Origin: Solobacterium sp.
Lineage (GTDB): Bacteria > Bacillota_I > Bacilli_A > Erysipelotrichales > Erysipelotrichaceae
Reading direction: 5' to 3'
DNA: 20,748 bases
Assembly: GCA_016291725.1 (NCBI GenBank)
Contig: JAEEYJ010000173.1
Location: 1-20,748 of the forward strand
Shown: positions 8,832-16,338 of the stretch, one piece after another
Numbering within the stretch: position 1 is the first letter of the stretch
Layout: every line of letters begins with the position of its first letter
Notes under the pieces: generated by a model
What the model was told of the DNA's origin: nothing
Databases searched by the model: none
Seen by the model: the letters and a program-made list of their open reading frames with translations, nothing else
Translations under genes and position numbers: made by a program

Positions 8832-8837
8832 AGGAAA
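8821..8837. repeat. Perfect inverted repeat TTTCCTA-TAA-TAGGAAA over the -10
   Basis: Two 7-bp arms with a 3-bp centre form a 17-bp inverted repeat that fully contains the -10 hexamer of the foldase operon promoter. This placement is typical of operators; chance is possible because part of the symmetry comes from the TATAAT consensus itself. Confidence 0.5.
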
Positions 8838-8855
8838 GCATTTCAGGGAGGAACT

Positions 8856-9857
8856 ATGGGAAACTTTATCAAAAAGAATATCTTCCTCTGCATCATTGTC
8901 GCTTTGCTGGCGGGTATCAGTATCTTCTACATCTACGATACAAATACCGGAAAACTGCCGGGCAAGCGGAGCGGTGCAGAGGATGTCGTCTATGAAATCA
9001 ACGGGGAAGACATCACCGCGGAACAGTTCTATGAACAGATGTATAAAAACGGCGGCGAACAGATTGTCGCTGAGCTCTTCGGCAGAACAGTTGTCGATCA
9101 GGCCATTGAAACAACGTCTGAGCTGGAAGCCTGGGCACAGAACCAGGCTGCAGCTGTAGAGCAGAACTACAAGTACAGCTACGGTGCATCCTACAAGGAT
9201 GTCATCGGCCAGGCACTGATTCAGGCCGGCTACAGCGGATACGAAGATCTGCAGCAGTATATGCTGGATTACCGCAAGCGCATTCTGCTTAGTGAGAAAT
9301 ATGCTGAAGAGCACTTCGATGAACTGAAGATACGCAGCATCTCCTACCTTCTGATCATGGAGGGTGAGAACACCGAAGACCGCAAGGCGGCCGTCGATGC
9401 AGCGTTTGCAGAAGGAAAATCCTTTGCGGATGCAGCAAAGGAATTCTCTGAAGACACTTCCACATCCTACAACGGTGGTGTACTGGGTGTCATCGACATC
9501 AATACAAACAATCTGGATGCAGCATTTCTAACAGCTGCGCTGGAGCTTGAGGAAGGCATGACCAGCCCGTGGGTGCATTCCGAACAGTTCGGCTGGTTCC
9601 GCATCCACAACAATGCATCTACACCTGAGACACTGAAAGAAGCAGCAGTCCAGCAGGCACTTGCAGAAGCCGGGCTTGGCGAAGAAGACCGTGACCGGAT
9701 TTCCGTCAACCCCTATGAAACACTGGTATCCCAGTATGACACATCCCTGACCGGGAAAGCGATCCTGGAAACAGCCGAAGCGCTGGGCACGGATTTCGGC
9801 GGGGATGATGCACTGAAAGCAGTGATTCTGAAATACTATGGCGCAGAGGAAGAGTAA
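8856..9857 (+). CDS. Membrane-anchored parvulin/SurA-like foldase (peptidyl-prolyl isomerase family)
   Basis: The 333-aa protein has one N-terminal hydrophobic segment (about residues 8-27) after a short basic start, so it is probably anchored in the membrane with the bulk outside. A SurA-N-like helical chaperone region (about 45-155) is followed by a parvulin-type rotamase domain (about 158-254), recognised by FADAAKEFSEDTSTSYNGGVLGVID and QFGWFRIHN. The two usual parvulin histidines appear replaced: ISYLLI stands where SHILV is expected, and FGWFRI where FGYHII is expected. Chaperone activity is therefore safer than isomerase activity. The family includes PrsA, a secreted-protein foldase, but this one has no lipobox. 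GGGAGG lies before the ATG at 8856. It is first in an operon with a lipoprotein relative and a HIT gene. Confidence 0.85.
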   Translation: MGNFIKKNIFLCIIVALLAGISIFYIYDTNTGKLPGKRSGAEDVVYEINGEDITAEQFYEQMYKNGGEQIVAELFGRTVVDQAIETTSELEAWAQNQAAAVEQNYKYSYGASYKDVIGQALIQAGYSGYEDLQQYMLDYRKRILLSEKYAEEHFDELKIRSISYLLIMEGENTEDRKAAVDAAFAEGKSFADAAKEFSEDTSTSYNGGVLGVIDINTNNLDAAFLTAALELEEGMTSPWVHSEQFGWFRIHNNASTPETLKEAAVQQALAEAGLGEEDRDRISVNPYETLVSQYDTSLTGKAILETAEALGTDFGGDDALKAVILKYYGAEEE

Positions 9858-9867
9858 GGTGAGCAGT

Positions 9868-10746
9868 ATGAAGATGAACAGAACAATAAGCGTTCTGCTG
9901 TGTGCAGTCCTTCTCTCTGCCTGCAGTGACGCATCCGCATCCATCAAGGACAAGGACACCCCGGTCATCAAAGTCGGCGATACAGCCATTACAAAGGGCC
10001 AGGTCTACGAAAAGCTCCTGTCCTCCTACGGCGCTCCTGCCGTTATGCAGTACATTACGGAGGTCATCTGTGACAACGAAGTCGAAGTCACGGATGAGAT
10101 GAAGAAAACAGCGGAAGACAACCTGGAATACTACAAGAGCATTCTGGGCCCCTACTTTGAGGAATACATGACTGAACAAGGAATGGATGAAGAATCATTC
10201 CTGAAGCAGCAGATCCTCATGCAGCAGAATGACAGACTGCCTTCCCAGTATATCGAAGAGAACTACACTGAACTGGCGGAAAAGTACAAGCCGATTCTCG
10301 GTACAATCCTGTCATTCGAGACCATGGAGAATGCCAATGCTGCGGCATCCGCTCTGAAGGACGGGTCCATGAACGTAGAAGAAGCCATCAAAGCCTATGG
10401 ATCCACCTCAACCGGTGAAAGTGAACTGATTACGATTGATTCCCGCAATTATGACGCTGAAGCGATTGCAGTTCTCCGGGCTGCAGAGCCGGATGACGGC
10501 TGGGTTCCTGTGCAGTCCACATCCGGTACTGCGTATGTACTCCGGGTCGAGGAAAAGGACTACGATGCATTGAAGGAGCAGGCCATGACTGCCTTTGCGT
10601 CCATCAGTGATGTACAGTCGGCTGCTATGAAGTTCTTCTGCGAGAAATACGGGTTCAAGGTCTACGACATCAGCCTGATCTCCGACATTTACAAGAATTA
10701 TCCATATATTCTGAATCAGAGCATTCCGTCATCCCTGACGGACTAA
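9868..10746 (+). CDS. PrsA/SurA-N-like lipoprotein, probable extracytoplasmic chaperone
   Basis: The 292-aa protein starts with a lipoprotein signal peptide: MKMNRT, a hydrophobic stretch, then lipobox LSAC with Cys19. The mature part begins with a SurA-N-like pattern (VIKVGDTAITKGQVYEKLL, then a helical region to about 150). The following stretch could be a degenerate rotamase (FETMENANAAASAL ... AYVLRVEEKDYD), but no parvulin catalytic signature remains, so isomerase activity is doubtful. The frame is open to 9838; the ATG at 9868 is preferred because AAGGTGAG lies 4 bases before it and the signal peptide follows directly. It starts 10 bp after the upstream parvulin-like gene, likely its diverged tandem relative. 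Partner or client proteins cannot be told from sequence. Confidence 0.78.
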   Translation: MKMNRTISVLLCAVLLSACSDASASIKDKDTPVIKVGDTAITKGQVYEKLLSSYGAPAVMQYITEVICDNEVEVTDEMKKTAEDNLEYYKSILGPYFEEYMTEQGMDEESFLKQQILMQQNDRLPSQYIEENYTELAEKYKPILGTILSFETMENANAAASALKDGSMNVEEAIKAYGSTSTGESELITIDSRNYDAEAIAVLRAAEPDDGWVPVQSTSGTAYVLRVEEKDYDALKEQAMTAFASISDVQSAAMKFFCEKYGFKVYDISLISDIYKNYPYILNQSIPSSLTD

Positions 10747-10760
10747 AGGAGGAAATCAAT

Positions 10761-11150
10761 ATGTGCATCTTCTGTGACATCATCAAAGGTGATATCCCTT
10801 CCAGAACAGTATACGAGAGCGATACGGTCAAAGCCATCTTCGACATCGCGCCTCTGTCCAAAGGACATACCATCGTACTCGCCAAGCAGCATGTAACCAG
10901 CCTGCTGGAAGCGGATGAGGACTACGCTGCTGCTGTTATGAAGGAAACAGCCGCGCTGGCAAAGCTCATTGTGGCAAAGACAGGCGCTGATGGCTGCAAC
11001 ATTCTGGTAAACAGCCATGAAGCAGCCGGACAGACCGTGGATCATATGCATTTCCATATCATCCCCCGCTACAAGGGTGACGATGTAGTCGAACTGCACA
11101 GAATGCCGGCGGATGATCCGGACGAAGTATTCCGTCTGATCACAGAATAA
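10761..11150 (+). CDS. hit: HIT family nucleotide-binding hydrolase
   Basis: The 129-aa cytosolic protein has the histidine triad HMHFHIIPR (His95, His97, His99) that hydrolyses phosphoramidate-type bonds on nucleotides. Cys2 and Cys5 (CIFC) with His44 and His95 form the structural zinc site found in the Gram-positive Hint branch. IPSRTVYESD, GHTIVLAKQHV and NSHEAAGQTVDH are typical. Length is normal. AAAGGAGG precedes the ATG at 10761, which starts 14 bp after the lipoprotein stop, so it is the last gene of the foldase operon. In Bacillus a hit gene also lies near prsA, and the arrangement here fits that known neighbourhood. The physiological substrate is unknown. Confidence 0.93.
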   Translation: MCIFCDIIKGDIPSRTVYESDTVKAIFDIAPLSKGHTIVLAKQHVTSLLEADEDYAAAVMKETAALAKLIVAKTGADGCNILVNSHEAAGQTVDHMHFHIIPRYKGDDVVELHRMPADDPDEVFRLITE

Positions 11151-11154
11151 AACA

Positions 11155-11180
11155 GGGAGACTCGGGTCTCCCTTTTCTTT
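11155..11180. terminator. Bidirectional terminator between hit and gatD
   Basis: GGGAGAC (11155-11161) pairs with GTCTCCC (11166-11172) around TCGG, followed by TTTTCTTT. On the minus strand the hairpin is followed by TGTTTTATT, so it can also end the murT-gatD operon. It begins 4 bp after the hit stop codon, and its T-tract reaches the gatD stop. Confidence 0.88.
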
Positions 11181-11922
11181 ATCCGTCCGGCTGTACACCC
11201 AATCGTTTGAGCATTGCGTTCCTGGCTTTGTTTTCCAGCGTATCGTCCAGCGGAGCGAGTTCATCTGTACCGTATTTCCGGCGAAGCGCGCGTTTGATCA
11301 GTATATCCGCGATCCGGGGATTCTTCGGCAGCAGCGGCCCGTGCATATACGTACCGATCACATTGTCCGTCACAAAGCCTTCATAGCCCGAATCGGCCGT
11401 ATTGCCGTGTCCTGACAGTGTTCTGCCCAGCGGTGAAGCTACATTCCTTGTCTGCCCGCCGTGGTTCTCGAATCCAACTGCCTTGAATGATTCCCCATCA
11501 ATGGTTACTTCTACAGCAATGTTGCCGATGCAGCGGTTGTTCCGGTCTGTTGTCGCTTCTGTATAGTAATCATACAGTCCCAGACCATCCAGTCTGATCC
11601 CGTCCTGATCAAGATAATACTGCCCGAACAGTTGGTATCCACCGCAGATCAGCAGATACTGCGTACCTTTGCCAAAGCTGTACGCAATGTCATCCTTCAG
11701 ACCGAGCAGGTCCTCGTACAGCAGATTCTGCTCATGATCTGCACCGCCTCCCATGAAAACAATATCGTAATCAGAGCACTTTTTATCGTCTCCGAGCCGA
11801 TAGGTATCCACTGTGCAGTCAATGCCCCGCCTGGCGCATCTCTCCTTCAGCACCTGGATGTTTCCCCTGTCTCCGTACAGATCCATCAGATTGTCGAAGA
11901 GCCACAATATCTTCAGTTCCAT
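11179..11922 (-). CDS. gatD: Lipid II isoglutaminyl synthase, glutaminase subunit GatD
   Basis: The 247-aa cobyric-acid-synthase-type class I glutamine amidotransferase supplies ammonia to MurT, which amidates the alpha-carboxyl of D-Glu in peptidoglycan stem peptides. The nucleophile is Cys93 in LLICGGYQLFGQYY and the catalytic His194 in GTYMHGPLLPKNP. The start MELKILWLFDNLMDLYGDRGNI and FMGGGADHEQ are typical of GatD. Length matches the family. The ATG overlaps the murT stop by one base (TAATG), strongly suggesting coupled translation of the 1:1 complex. It is the last gene of the operon beginning with the glycosyltransferase-RecX fusion. The amidation lowers cell wall charge and is important for crosslinking in several Gram-positives (family knowledge). 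Confidence 0.96.
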   Translation of the reverse strand: MELKILWLFDNLMDLYGDRGNIQVLKERCARRGIDCTVDTYRLGDDKKCSDYDIVFMGGGADHEQNLLYEDLLGLKDDIAYSFGKGTQYLLICGGYQLFGQYYLDQDGIRLDGLGLYDYYTEATTDRNNRCIGNIAVEVTIDGESFKAVGFENHGGQTRNVASPLGRTLSGHGNTADSGYEGFVTDNVIGTYMHGPLLPKNPRIADILIKRALRRKYGTDELAPLDDTLENKARNAMLKRLGVQPDG

Positions 11923-13229
11923 TACCGTTTCTCCATCTTCTTCAGAATCGCCCTGGTGCTGTGCAGCGCAGAGTACGTGGACATCAGCCAGCTTTCCATA
12001 CCGGCTTCATTCAGATAATCTGCCGCATCCTTCGGATTCTCCTTGATGACCAGCTTGTCCTCAAAGCCATCGTACTTCAGCCGCAGTGCGATATCATATG
12101 CCCGGGTACCGGAACAGATGATTTCATGTACGGCGGAATCCCGTAGATGCTCAAAGTGGCAGTCCCAGATCCACGAGACATCCGTACCGTCCACGTCATT
12201 GTCATTCAGGATAATGCAGATGTTCTTCTCTTCTTCGTGCGCCATGATTTCCTTCAGCACTTCATTGGCGCCGGTCGGATTCTTGATCAGGTTCACTGTG
12301 CACGGCGCAGTCAGCCTGAACACTTCATTCCGTCCTTCGTTGAGCCGGTAGGTGCGGAATACACGGTCTGCACATTCCGGATCGATCCCCAGCGCTTTCA
12401 TCACGGTCAGTACTGCGGCACAGTTGTATACCGCATAAATCGCATTGATGAACGAACGGTATTCTTTTCCGGCGCTCGTAAAGGTGCCTTTATCATAGTC
12501 AATGCTGTCAACAAAGACTACCGGTTCTATGGTACCGTAACCGTCTGTATCGCACACAAAACGTCCGATATGCGAATACTGTTGATACAGATAACGCAAC
12601 GGTCTGCCGCACCGCGGGCAGAATGTACCTTCCTTCGCTTCATCGAACTGGTTGCTGGTACTGTTCTCACCGACAGAGAAGATATGAATTCTGGCCTTCT
12701 TGGCATAATCCGCAATGCGCAGGACATTCGGATCATCCCCGTTCAGAATCAGATCCCCTTCGAAGTCTTCCGTCACTTCAATCAGCCGGCGGATGATCGT
12801 TTCGATCTCACCTGCTCTGTCCAATTGATCACGGAAGAAATTATTGATGACGAGTACTGTCGGCTGCAGGGTCCTGAACTGTCTGTAGACCGTAAGTTCA
12901 TCCACTTCCAGTACAACGGCGTCTGCCTGGATCCGGTAGCTGAGATCACTCCCGGCAGCGAGCGTTGACGCAATGCCGATGTTCAGATTATCGCCGCGGT
13001 GATTGTTGATGACGGTCTTTCCGGAAGCCCGCAGGGATTCCGCAATCAGATTCGCTGTCGTTGTCTTGCCGTTCGTACCGGTCACAACAATGACCTGTTC
13101 GGGCATGATGAAACGCTCCAGGAAATGCTTGTCCAGCTTCAGGCCAACATATCCCGGAAAGGATCCACCGTGTCCGCGGGCAGATAATACAGCATGCAGT
13201 GCTTTCACTATTCCCAATCGTATACCCAT
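11922..13229 (-). CDS. murT: Lipid II isoglutaminyl synthase, Mur-ligase-like subunit MurT
   Basis: The 435-aa protein activates lipid II D-Glu with ATP and, with GatD ammonia, makes D-isoglutamine. The Mur ligase ATP loop is TGTNGKTTTAN (50-60). A zinc ribbon insert follows: Cys204/Cys207 (FCPRCGR), but the second pair reads Cys226-x-x-Asp229 (FVCDTDG) where MurT normally has CxxC. The DUF1727 C-terminal domain carries KNPTGANEVL (317-325) and the conserved acidic motif LNDNDVDGTDVSWIWD (341-356). Length is normal. The ATG at 13229 has AGGTG five bases before it, overlapping the yhaM stop region; the gap to yhaM is 8 bp. Assignment is firm because GatD follows directly. Confidence 0.95.
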   Translation of the reverse strand: MGIRLGIVKALHAVLSARGHGGSFPGYVGLKLDKHFLERFIMPEQVIVVTGTNGKTTTANLIAESLRASGKTVINNHRGDNLNIGIASTLAAGSDLSYRIQADAVVLEVDELTVYRQFRTLQPTVLVINNFFRDQLDRAGEIETIIRRLIEVTEDFEGDLILNGDDPNVLRIADYAKKARIHIFSVGENSTSNQFDEAKEGTFCPRCGRPLRYLYQQYSHIGRFVCDTDGYGTIEPVVFVDSIDYDKGTFTSAGKEYRSFINAIYAVYNCAAVLTVMKALGIDPECADRVFRTYRLNEGRNEVFRLTAPCTVNLIKNPTGANEVLKEIMAHEEEKNICIILNDNDVDGTDVSWIWDCHFEHLRDSAVHEIICSGTRAYDIALRLKYDGFEDKLVIKENPKDAADYLNEAGMESWLMSTYSALHSTRAILKKMEKR

Positions 13230-13237
13230 ACCATCAC

Positions 13238-14173
13238 CTACATCTTCGGTTTATAGAACTGCCTGTTCTCCAGCGCGAACAGCTTTACAGTCCACTGCCC
13301 TGCTTCCAATCCATCAAATGCCTGCTTCAGCGTATTGAGCCGCGCATCGAGATTATCTATCAGGTTGAGCACTTCCGCTTCCATGAGAACCGGTACGACA
13401 GGAGAGCCGAATTCCATCTTGCCGTGATGACTGAGCACCATATGCCTCAAGCACAGTGTCTCTTCCCTGCCGCCCAGACCGAGCCTGTCCGCTTCTTCAA
13501 CAAGCCAGCCGTGGCAGATGGATATGTGCCCGGTCAGACGTCCTTCCAGAGAGTATTCTGCGCTTACCAGTCCGCCCAGTTCAGCTGTTTTTCCCATATC
13601 GTGGATCAATGTACCTGCCATGAGCAGATCACGGTTCAGTTGGGGATATTGCCTGCAGATGACCTCTGCTGTCTGTGCCATGCCGAGTGTATGCTCCGCC
13701 AGTCCTCCCATATAGCCATGATGGATGCGGGAAGCTGCCGGGTAGGCAAAGAAGCGTTCCTGGGTTCTTGCCAGCATAGCAAGCACCAGTCTGCGCAGCG
13801 TCACATTCTGGATGCTGTCCGCAAGACTGTAGATCTCTTCGCGCATTTTCTGTGCGCCGATGGAGGAAGCCGGGATATACTCCGCCATCTCTTCTTCCGT
13901 GACATCCGCTCTGTCGATCCGGTTCACCCGCATCTGTAGTGCACGATTGTACAGAATGACATCCACTGCAGCATCAACAACCTTGCCGGCCTCTGCCTTG
14001 GCTTCATCTTCCGGCTTAACATCCCAGAACTTGGCATCCATGGATCCACTGCTGTCCTGGAACACCAGGTTCAGGTACGGTGCTCCTTTGGAAGTTGTAC
14101 CCTTGGTACAGCTTTTGATCAGATATCTGCCGACCAGACGGTCTTTTTCCTTCAAATCCTTAATTTTCGTCAT
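13238..14173 (-). CDS. yhaM: 3'-5' exonuclease YhaM (OB fold plus HD domain)
   Basis: The 311-aa protein matches YhaM, a Mn-dependent 3'-5' exonuclease of Gram-positive bacteria acting on RNA and single-stranded DNA. Residues 1-90 form an OB-fold nucleic-acid-binding domain (LVFQDSSGSMDAKFWDV). The HD domain contains GGLAEHTLGMAQ (His161), LIHDMGK (His191-Asp192) and SHHGKMEFGSP, the expected metal-binding pattern. The frame can be extended to a TTG at 14197, but the ATG at 14173 gives the family-like start MTKIKDLKEKD and has GGAG upstream. It overlaps the end of the glycosyltransferase-RecX gene by 14 bp and lies 8 bp before murT. Length is close to B. subtilis YhaM (314 aa). Confidence 0.93.
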   Translation of the reverse strand: MTKIKDLKEKDRLVGRYLIKSCTKGTTSKGAPYLNLVFQDSSGSMDAKFWDVKPEDEAKAEAGKVVDAAVDVILYNRALQMRVNRIDRADVTEEEMAEYIPASSIGAQKMREEIYSLADSIQNVTLRRLVLAMLARTQERFFAYPAASRIHHGYMGGLAEHTLGMAQTAEVICRQYPQLNRDLLMAGTLIHDMGKTAELGGLVSAEYSLEGRLTGHISICHGWLVEEADRLGLGGREETLCLRHMVLSHHGKMEFGSPVVPVLMEAEVLNLIDNLDARLNTLKQAFDGLEAGQWTVKLFALENRQFYKPKM

Positions 14174-16145
14174 ATTCCGGCCACTCCGTTTCTTCAAGTA
14201 TACGATGAATATCTTCGCTTCTGAAACCCTGCGTCATACAGTAACGGAACACAGCGCGTTTCAATGCGTCTCCTGACTGCTTCTTCTGCAGACGCTTCAT
14301 TGCTTTTGCTATGCATTTGCGGAGGTATTCATCCTGGTTCTCTTCGTCTTCCTGCAGATCGAGCTGCTCGACAGTGTCCTTTGCAGTTGACAGATCGAAG
14401 CCTTTCGCTACCATGCGCTCTATGATCTTCTGCTTTTTGCGGATCAGCGATTGATCGTGGATGGACGCAGAGGCCTTTTCGGCAAACGCTTTTGCGTACA
14501 GTTCGTCGTTCTCCGTTGCGAGGACATCCTCGATCACTTCCTGGGATATTCCTTTCCGCCGCAGATTCCTGAGAATCTTCTCACGTCCTGTCAGGGACGC
14601 TCTCAGACTGTTTACAGCATTCTCACAGTACTGACGGTCATTGATCAGCCCTTTCTCCTCAAGAGTGTCCAGAATCCGGTTCATTTCCACCGGTGTGCAC
14701 TCTGTATGCGTACGCATCCAGTCGAACAGTTCATACCGGGATCTGTCCTTGACCGACAGTCTGCGCAGGCAGGCCTGATAGGCCTTTACGTACTGTTCCC
14801 TGTTCCTCAGATCCTCGACATGCTTCTTCGTTAAGGTACGTCCGGCTTTCAGCCCTTCCTTCACGTAGTCATCCAGAGTAACGGATACCGTTCCCTTAGC
14901 ACCCTTTTTATCCTCCAGGGTCAGGATTACCGTATCGCTTCTGATATTGACAGCTGTGATCCTGGACGTATTCTCATAGAGCCATATGGCTTCTCTGTAC
15001 ACTTCCAGCACATCCCGGCAGAAGGATTCCTTGCTGTAGGGTGCCGCGCATTCTGTGCACCAGGAAGCGATCCGTGCCCTTTCCTGCACATCAGTGGACG
15101 CAAAACGCACCACAGCTTCCGCAAGCTCATCCGGGCTGCTGAAGTACCAGCCGCTCCTGCCTTCCTTCACCAACGCAGCGAGCGCTTCATCGCGGCGCAC
15201 CAGGATCGGAATGCCGGATGCCAGCGCTTCTATGAACGTGATGCCCTGCGTTTCGGATAATGAGGCTGAGATGAACGCGTCTGACGCAGCATAGTAGTGA
15301 TGGATGGTATCAATCGGCCGGCTTCCTGCCAGTACAATCGCAGGCATTCCTTCGGCTTTGGCTTTCATGCGCTCATAATCCGGACCATCGCCTACGATCA
15401 GAAGCCGGATATCTTCCCGCTTCGCCGAAGCCAGCGCAAAGCCGTCAATGATCATCTCCACCGACTTTTCTTCCGCGATCCGTCCGACATAGACAAAGAC
15501 CGTATCCGTTTCATGGAAACCGAATTCCTTTCTCAGTTCCGCACTGATTGTTCTGTCCTGGTTCTCCGGGCGGAATTTCTGCAGGTCCAGACCGGTCGGA
15601 ATGACATTGATCTTCGTATGTACATGATAGCGTTCCAGAAGCTCCTTGGTCTTTTCGCTCGGTGCAATGACTTCAATCGAGGAGTCCCCGTAGATCCTCG
15701 ACAGCCTGGCTACCAGTTTCTTTGCATATTCGTCAAACGTCCTGGAATCAAAGAAATTAGCGTAGTGTGTATAGTCTTCATAGGTCGTGTGATACGTACT
15801 GATCAAAGGGATTTCCAGCATCCGGGCGCAGAAGCGGGCAAAGATGCCTACACCGAATTCAGTCTGTACATGGATGACATCCAGATCGAGCTCCTTGATC
15901 AGATTGAATGCATGGGCATGGATCGGCGTTGTCACCGCATAGCCGTACAGTGCCTTTATGGTCATGCCGGCAAGGTGCAGGACGGTATGTTCTTCATTCC
16001 ATTCCGCAAGACCGAGTCCGTGCTTCGGCGCAACTACAAAAACATCGTGGCCTGCCCTTCTCAGCTCCGTGAACAGAATGAATGTACTGTTCGCAACCCC
16101 GTTGATATCCGGTACATAGGTATCTGTAAACAATCCGATCCGCAT
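14160..16145 (-). CDS. Fusion protein: GT4 glycolipid-type glycosyltransferase plus full-length RecX
   Basis: One uninterrupted 661-aa frame holds two proteins usually made separately. Residues 1-394 are a GT-B glycosyltransferase of family 4: MRIGLFTDTYVPDINGVA, HVQTEFGVG, STYHTTYEDYTHY, and the E-x7-E motif Glu298/Glu306 in SETQGITFIEA. This set resembles bacterial diacylglycerol glucosyltransferases (CpoA, alMGS), so it probably adds sugar to a membrane glycolipid. Residues 395-661 resemble a complete RecX (B. subtilis RecX about 264 aa): the beta-rich N-terminus ITAVNIRSDTVILTLEDK, VKAYQACLRRLSVKDRSRYEL, and three-helix repeats such as NRILDTLEEKGLINDRQY and ILRNLRRKGISQEVIEDVL. RecX modulates RecA filaments. 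The ATG at 16145 follows GGGAGG at 7 bp; an ATG at 16172 is less likely. It leads the operon with yhaM, murT and gatD. Confidence 0.88.
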   Translation of the reverse strand: MRIGLFTDTYVPDINGVANSTFILFTELRRAGHDVFVVAPKHGLGLAEWNEEHTVLHLAGMTIKALYGYAVTTPIHAHAFNLIKELDLDVIHVQTEFGVGIFARFCARMLEIPLISTYHTTYEDYTHYANFFDSRTFDEYAKKLVARLSRIYGDSSIEVIAPSEKTKELLERYHVHTKINVIPTGLDLQKFRPENQDRTISAELRKEFGFHETDTVFVYVGRIAEEKSVEMIIDGFALASAKREDIRLLIVGDGPDYERMKAKAEGMPAIVLAGSRPIDTIHHYYAASDAFISASLSETQGITFIEALASGIPILVRRDEALAALVKEGRSGWYFSSPDELAEAVVRFASTDVQERARIASWCTECAAPYSKESFCRDVLEVYREAIWLYENTSRITAVNIRSDTVILTLEDKKGAKGTVSVTLDDYVKEGLKAGRTLTKKHVEDLRNREQYVKAYQACLRRLSVKDRSRYELFDWMRTHTECTPVEMNRILDTLEEKGLINDRQYCENAVNSLRASLTGREKILRNLRRKGISQEVIEDVLATENDELYAKAFAEKASASIHDQSLIRKKQKIIERMVAKGFDLSTAKDTVEQLDLQEDEENQDEYLRKCIAKAMKRLQKKQSGDALKRAVFRYCMTQGFRSEDIHRILEETEWPEYDEN

Positions 16146-16170
16146 TCCTAGCCTCCCGTACAGCTTTATC

Positions 16171-16233
16171 ATTATACCTCATTTGCCTGCCCTGATTCTT
16201 CCGTATTCTGCAGCAGACGATGAAAAAGTATAT
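16171..16233 (-). promoter_or_regulatory. Candidate promoters for the glycosyltransferase-RecX operon
   Basis: On the minus strand an extended -10, TGATATACT with hexamer 16233-16228, lies about 80 bp before the start codon, and a perfect TATAAT lies at 16176-16171, about 25 bp before it. Neither has a convincing -35 at 16-18 bp. The downstream TATAAT would place the start site very close to the GGGAGG ribosome binding site. Which is used cannot be decided from sequence. Confidence 0.35.
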
Positions 16234-16284
16234 CAGACAAACCTGTCCTGCCGTGATCGAAACAGCAGAAACCAACGGATCCAC

Positions 16285-16310
16285 CGTCTGAAGCAGACGC
16301 CGAATATGAT
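16285..16310 (+). promoter_or_regulatory. Candidate -10 and hairpin upstream of the dipeptidase
   Basis: TATGAT at 16305-16310 is a plausible -10, 28 bp before the ATG at 16339, but no -35 consensus lies 17 bp upstream. That position instead holds an inverted repeat, CGTCTG (16285-16290) AAG CAGACG (16294-16299). An activator-dependent promoter would look like this, but the evidence is thin. Confidence 0.3.
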
Positions 16311-16338
16311 AGTATTTCCCTAACAGAAGGAGAAAAGT

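Noticed and set aside
12147..12968. Plus-strand open frame of 273 codons opposite murT
   Set aside because: It is antisense to murT, which has all family motifs; no independent support.
15297..16151. Plus-strand open frame of 284 codons opposite the glycosyltransferase domain
   Set aside because: It is a shadow of the GT4 coding frame with no ribosome binding site or recognisable motif.
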